From Bacillota bacterium (GTDB lineage Bacteria; Bacillota_I; Bacilli_A; Acholeplasmatales; Acholeplasmataceae), in NCBI GenBank assembly GCA_030830185.1, contig JAURNN010000067.1, forward strand, positions 1 to 9,110: DNA of 9,110 nucleotides. Reading direction: 5' to 3'. The translations under genes and the position numbers were made by a program. The notes under the pieces were generated by a model. That model had not been told where the DNA came from. It ran no database searches and worked only from the letters and a program-made list of their open reading frames with translations. Positions 6,443 through 9,110 of the stretch are shown in pieces (within the stretch, counting starts at the first letter, position 1; every line of letters starts with the position of its first letter).

Positions 6443-7269
6443 CCAAAGCGTCTAGGGTCTTCACTTAATACATCAAGCGCTTCTACATCTTTTTGATCTA
6501 ATGTAAAATCTAAGTCTGCATTTTCTATCATGCGGGCTTTTTTTGTAGATTTAGGAAGAGGTAATGTTCCATGTTCTAGTGTATAACGAATTAAAATTTG
6601 AGCAGGTGTTTTATGATATTTTTCTGCAAGTGTTAAAACAAGTGGGGTTTTAAGTGCGTGACCGATTGCTAGTGGTGAATATGCTTCGACTAAAATATTG
6701 TTTTCTTTACAAAACGCAATCGTTTCTTTTTGCTTTTGATAATGGCCAGCAAAGAAAGCAATTTGATTCACATGAGGAATAAAACCAGTACGTTTGATTA
6801 AATCTTTTAAATCATCGACATTAAAATTAGACACACCAATTGAACGGATTTTTTTTGATTGATATAACTCAATCATTTTTTTCCATGCTTCTGCATTTCC
6901 AACTTTACAATCTTGGCCAATATTTGACCACGGCCATGGTGCATGAATTAAAAATAAATCCATATAATCCATCTCTAAGCGTTTTAATGATTCGTGAAAA
7001 TACGTTTCTGTCTCTTGATAATCTTTAATGTGTGATGGTAATTTAGACGTAATAAAAAGATCTTTTCTGTCTGATTTTGAGTCTTTAATCGCTTGACCCA
7101 CACTGATTTCATTTTCATAGACATACGCTGTATCGATATGAATATATCCTACTTCAAGTGCGTCTTTAACAGCTTGATATGCGATATCTCCATTTGGAAC
7201 TTGCCATGTTCCAAATCCAACTTTTGGGATATGAACACCATTACTTAATAAAAATGTTTCTTTTAACAT
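6439..7269 (-). CDS. Aldo/keto reductase (AKR family)
   Basis: This is a 276-residue NADPH-dependent aldo/keto reductase of the 2,5-diketogluconate reductase-like type, predicted to be cytosolic. The catalytic tetrad is complete: D46 and Y51 (HIDTAYVYENE), K76 (FITSKL) and H109 (DLFLIHAPWPW). Other family marks are VGFGTW (17-22), GVSNF (145-149), VNQI (167-170), AYSPL (196-200) and the cofactor-binding PLPKS (237-241). The usual E-Y/F-HP after VNQI is replaced by AFFAGHY, a variation that affects the substrate side rather than the tetrad. The substrate cannot be predicted. The start at 7269 has TAAGGAGGAAG just upstream, 10 bp after the membrane-protein gene, so the two are probably co-transcribed. 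The 3' end overlaps zur and contains the znu terminator. Confidence 0.93.
   Translation of the reverse strand: MLKETFLLSNGVHIPKVGFGTWQVPNGDIAYQAVKDALEVGYIHIDTAYVYENEISVGQAIKDSKSDRKDLFITSKLPSHIKDYQETETYFHESLKRLEMDYMDLFLIHAPWPWSNIGQDCKVGNAEAWKKMIELYQSKKIRSIGVSNFNVDDLKDLIKRTGFIPHVNQIAFFAGHYQKQKETIAFCKENNILVEAYSPLAIGHALKTPLVLTLAEKYHKTPAQILIRYTLEHGTLPLPKSTKKARMIENADLDFTLDQKDVEALDVLSEDPRRFG
6512..6544 (+). terminator. Intrinsic terminator of the znu operon, inside the reductase gene
   Basis: AAGTCTGCAT (6512-6521) pairs with ATGCGGGCTT (6530-6539) over 10 bp, including two G-U pairs, around an 8-nt loop. It is followed by T residues through 6544. It begins 70 nt after the zur stop, within codons 242-253 of the opposing reductase gene. 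On the reductase mRNA the two G-U pairs become A-C mismatches and no U tract follows, so it should act only on the plus strand. Confidence 0.72.
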
Positions 7270-7279
7270 ATCTTCCTCC

Positions 7280-7651
7280 TTATTTCATGATTTTATAAAT
7301 CATAAACCCTGTGATACTCGCTATTAAAAATAAAATGATTCCCACGTAAACATTTAAGTAGGCATAGGATGTCGACATTAAAATAGTTCTTGAAATATAC
7401 AATCCAATATAAACATATAAACTATATTCAAAGATGGTTTTTTCTTTTGGGGTCATGAGTTTTGGTTGATTTGATGCTTTTTGATAAGTTTTATACATCG
7501 CGATTGATAATAGAAATGCAATAAAAAATACGATGGCTTGAATCAATCCTTCATCTTCAAATAACGCTATAAAAACGGTATAGAGGCCTAGTAAACTAAG
7601 CATAATATGTGCATAAAGTCTTAGTAATAAATACTTATAGGGAATATTCAT
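7280..7651 (-). CDS. Small four-helix membrane protein of unknown function
   Basis: This 123-residue protein is not recognised. Four hydrophobic segments are visible at about residues 12-30, 35-53, 74-92 and 99-118, with a polar, lysine-rich cytoplasmic-looking loop (54-73, KTYQKASNQPKLMTPKEK) between the second and third. No catalytic or metal-binding motif is apparent. The start at 7651 is backed by AAAGGAG five bases upstream, and the stop is 10 bp before the reductase, suggesting co-transcription. The good ribosome binding site and coherent membrane pattern support a real gene. It diverges from coaD across a 40-bp gap, and no convincing promoter of its own was found there. Confidence 0.8.
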   Translation of the reverse strand: MNIPYKYLLLRLYAHIMLSLLGLYTVFIALFEDEGLIQAIVFFIAFLLSIAMYKTYQKASNQPKLMTPKEKTIFEYSLYVYIGLYISRTILMSTSYAYLNVYVGIILFLIASITGFMIYKIMK

Positions 7652-7664
7652 CTGAACTCCTTTA

Positions 7665-7673
7665 TGTTATAAT
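7665..7673 (+). promoter_or_regulatory. Extended -10 promoter of coaD
   Basis: TGT-TATAAT (7665-7673) is an extended -10 with a perfect hexamer. The best -35 at 17-bp spacing is TATTCA (7645-7650), which is poor, so recognition would depend on the extended -10. The predicted start near 7680 leaves a leader of about 12 nt that just includes GAGGT (7680-7684). Confidence 0.6.
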
Positions 7674-7691
7674 GATGTTGAGGTAAATTCT

Positions 7692-8177
7692 ATGAGAAAA
7701 GCAATGTATCCTGGAACATTTGACCCAATTACAAAAGGCCATGTCGATGTGATTGAACGTGCAGCCAATTTAGTTGATACGCTCTATGTTGTGGTTGCTG
7801 ATAATATGCATAAACATCGTTCATTTAGTGTCGAAACAAGAATGGATTTTGTTAGACGTGCAACGAGTCACATCCCAAATATTGTCATTACATCAACAAG
7901 TGATCTTGTCGTGAGATACGCGCAAGAACATGATATCAAATTACTAGTTCGTGGTCTGAGAAATATTCAAGATTATGAAAATGAATATGCACTTTATCAA
8001 TATAACCGAAATATCAATCCAAATATCGAAACTGTCATTTTATTTCCATCTTCAAGAAATCATTTTGTATCTTCATCTGCGATAAAAGAACTTATTTATC
8101 ACGGTGCAGATATTGATTTATACATTCCTCATGATATCATTAATGATGTCAAAAAAGGCATATTAAGTCACAAGTAA
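7692..8177 (+). CDS. coaD: Phosphopantetheine adenylyltransferase
   Basis: CoaD transfers AMP from ATP to 4'-phosphopantetheine, giving dephospho-CoA, the penultimate step of coenzyme A synthesis. The 161-residue length matches the family. The nucleotidyltransferase signature is YPGTFDPITKGH (6-17), with the catalytic TxGH at 14-17. RGLRNIQDYENEY (87-99) binds ATP/pantetheine and SSSAIKEL (127-134) is the C-terminal ATP-binding motif. The start at 7692 has GAGGT seven bases upstream and lies directly after the family-typical N-terminus. The gene stands alone on its strand. Its last 15 bp overlap the end of the opposing phosphatase gene, and its terminator lies further inside that gene. Confidence 0.97.
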   Translation: MRKAMYPGTFDPITKGHVDVIERAANLVDTLYVVVADNMHKHRSFSVETRMDFVRRATSHIPNIVITSTSDLVVRYAQEHDIKLLVRGLRNIQDYENEYALYQYNRNINPNIETVILFPSSRNHFVSSSAIKELIYHGADIDLYIPHDIINDVKKGILSHK

Positions 8178-8945
8178 TTTTTCTTTAATAAAAAAATCAA
8201 ATAGTAAATCTTCTTTGATGTGAGGTGCAATGAGTTGCGCCTCATTTTTTAATGTCTCAAATCGCGAATTATCCATCGCAATACCAATATCAGCGAGCTG
8301 AATCATAGAAATATCATTTAAACCATCTCCAACAGCAATTAACTTGTCATAAGGATCAAGAGTTCTTAAATGATTAATTCCAGCTGCTTTGTGGACATGT
8401 GGGTAAATAAAATCTGCACCACCGATATGCCATGGAAAGCAATGAAAATTCGTAAGTTTACTTGCGATATTTTTTATATCTTCATCAGAGTCTGCAAAAA
8501 TCCATAGTTGATAAATGGAGGATTCTTGATGAAAGTTACTTTTTATAACTGGATGAATCCCTCTTAAAGTCTTCATTGCGTGATCTACACGCGCATCTTC
8601 ATAAAGAATCGCATCTTCAAGTTCACTGACCATCCCAATGTTGACATTCGTATCTTTTAATACATCTAATACATCGTCAATATCTTCTTTTAAAATCGGT
8701 GTCTCATGCACAAGCTTACCGTTGATGTAAAGCATTGCACCGTTGATAAGTACCATATGATCAAATAAAGGTAAGATGTCTTTAACGATTTTAAGTTTTT
8801 CTAAACTTCTACCCGTTGCAAGCCCTAAGATGGTATTCGGTTGTTTTTTAAGTGCATGTAAAAGTTTTAATGTGTTCGGTAAAATGACACCTTGATCATT
8901 AAAAAATAATGTGTTATCCAAATCAAAATAGTACGCTTTTTTCAT
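8163..8945 (-). CDS. Cof-type HAD-superfamily phosphatase
   Basis: This is a 260-residue soluble HAD hydrolase of the Cof/class IIB type, which typically dephosphorylates sugar phosphates or other small metabolites. Motif I is FDLDNT (7-12, nucleophile D8 and acid/base D10), motif II is ATGRS (43-47, T44), K186 in PHVHKAAG supplies motif III, and motif IV is GDGLND (206-211). Between motifs II and III is an alpha/beta cap (about 80-180). Many Cof members have DxDGT in motif I; the N here instead of G is a small departure. The start at 8945 has GAGGAAA upstream. Its last codons overlap coaD by 15 bp, and codons 234-242 contain the coaD terminator on the opposite strand. The substrate is unknown. 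Confidence 0.93.
   Translation of the reverse strand: MKKAYYFDLDNTLFFNDQGVILPNTLKLLHALKKQPNTILGLATGRSLEKLKIVKDILPLFDHMVLINGAMLYINGKLVHETPILKEDIDDVLDVLKDTNVNIGMVSELEDAILYEDARVDHAMKTLRGIHPVIKSNFHQESSIYQLWIFADSDEDIKNIASKLTNFHCFPWHIGGADFIYPHVHKAAGINHLRTLDPYDKLIAVGDGLNDISMIQLADIGIAMDNSRFETLKNEAQLIAPHIKEDLLFDFFIKEKLLVT
8221..8250 (+). terminator. Intrinsic terminator of coaD, inside the HAD gene
   Basis: TGAGGTGCAA (8221-8230) pairs with TTGCGCCTCA (8235-8244) over 10 bp with one G-U pair, closed by a TGAG loop and followed by TTTTTT (8245-8250). It begins 43 nt past the coaD stop. On the opposite strand the G-U becomes an A-C mismatch and there is no downstream U tract, so termination should be directional. 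This is a strong, classic terminator despite lying in coding sequence. Confidence 0.9.
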
Positions 8946-8971
8946 TTTTTCCTCATGTTTTTCTCACACTT

Positions 8972-8980
8972 ATTATAACA
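8972..8980 (-). promoter_or_regulatory. Extended -10 promoter of the HAD phosphatase gene
   Basis: On the minus strand, TGT-TATAAT (8980-8972) is an extended -10 with a perfect hexamer. No good -35 is seen at the expected distance. The start point would be near 8965, giving a 20-nt leader that includes GAGGAAA before the start codon at 8945. Confidence 0.6.
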
Positions 8981-9013
8981 TATGAGCGTGAAAGGTATCA
9001 TTTATTGAGAAAA

Positions 9014-9024
9014 TGTTATACAAT
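9014..9024 (+). promoter_or_regulatory. Possible -10 region of the RNase J gene
   Basis: TGT-TATACAAT resembles the extended -10 of the neighbouring promoters, but the hexamer is imperfect (TATACA or TACAAT). The TTGAGA at 9005-9010 is too close to serve as its -35. It lies 33-43 bp before the start codon and is the best candidate in the 111-bp gap. Confidence 0.35.
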
Positions 9025-9056
9025 AAGACTAACGAAAAACGATTCGGAGGAAATAT

Positions 9057-9110
9057 ATGAGTCAAGACTTGCTTAAGTCAAGCGAGATAGGTTTTTTTGC
9101 CTTAGGTGGA
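9057..9110 (+). CDS. rnj: Ribonuclease J, N-terminal fragment (runs off the window)
   Basis: Eighteen codons are visible, starting at ATG 9057 behind a strong CGGAGGAAA ribosome binding site. After a short polar stretch, the translation ends IGFFALGG. This matches the start of RNase J proteins, where FALGGLGEIGKN is the first beta-strand and loop of the metallo-beta-lactamase domain. RNase J is the 5'-exo/endoribonuclease central to mRNA decay and rRNA maturation in Firmicutes and Mollicutes. The active-site HxHxDH lies beyond the edge and cannot be checked. Either paralogue (J1 or J2) is possible. The call depends on a very short match plus a good translation start. Confidence 0.68.
   Translation, partial: MSQDLLKSSEIGFFALGG

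Noticed and set aside
7666..7671. Minus-strand -10 (TATAAC) for the membrane-protein gene, overlapping the coaD -10
   Set aside because: Initiation seven bases downstream would start at about 7659 and truncate the AAAGGAG ribosome binding site. It reflects the near-palindromic TTATAA of the coaD promoter.
8076..8112. Inverted repeat ATCTGC...GCAGAT with inner GATAA/TTATC inside coaD
   Set aside because: It is not followed by a T tract on either strand, the internal loop is asymmetric, and it lies over the conserved SSSAIKEL coding motif; probably incidental.
8964..8991. Inverted repeat TCACACT/AGCGTGA flanking the HAD -10
   Set aside because: It has only seven base pairs with one mismatch and a 14-bp spacer, and no known repressor site matches it.

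Overview
The window is AT-rich, densely packed bacterial chromosome of Firmicutes/Mollicutes character. Evidence for this is the rimP-nusA-ylxR-ylxQ-infB order, strong AGGAGG-type ribosome binding sites, a lipoprotein metal-binding protein (suggesting a single-membrane cell), RNase J, and an initiation factor 2 with a very short N-terminal region. TGA is used as a stop (znuC, znuB) and tryptophan is TGG (for example in NusA, IF2 and ZnuC), so the code is standard. That excludes Mycoplasma/Spiroplasma-type decoding and fits Acholeplasma-, Izemoplasma- or Erysipelotrichia-like lineages. The exact taxon cannot be fixed from sequence reading alone.

Layout. Positions 1-3526 (minus strand) hold a translation/transcription operon: rimP, nusA, ylxR, ylxQ and infB, which is cut by the left edge. 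The genes are tightly coupled, and two stop codons are part of the next gene's Shine-Dalgarno. The operon starts at a clear promoter at 3583-3611, followed by a ~50-nt leader that can form two mutually exclusive hairpins, one of which covers the rimP ribosome binding site. Divergently, 3712-6442 (plus) holds a zinc-uptake operon, znuA-znuC-znuB-zur, with overlapping genes. A Fur/Zur-type palindrome sits on its transcription start and a weaker related inverted repeat overlaps its -35, suggesting autoregulation by the last gene.

Positions 6439-7651 (minus) hold an aldo/keto reductase and, upstream of it, a small four-helix membrane protein of unknown function. Positions 7692-8177 (plus) encode coaD (coenzyme A synthesis), which faces a Cof-type HAD phosphatase (8163-8945, minus). 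At 9057 an RNase J gene begins and runs off the right edge.

The convergent gene pairs have overlapping stop codons and no intergenic space. Three intrinsic terminators are therefore buried inside the opposing genes: the znu terminator in the reductase gene, the reductase terminator in zur, and the coaD terminator in the HAD gene. Most promoters share an extended -10 (TGnTATAAT). No mobile element, CRISPR array, tRNA, rRNA or long gene-free stretch is present; the longest gap is the 185-bp divergent region 3527-3711. The window is mainly housekeeping. The points most worth checking are the rimP leader switch, the double Zur-type operator and the interlocked terminators.
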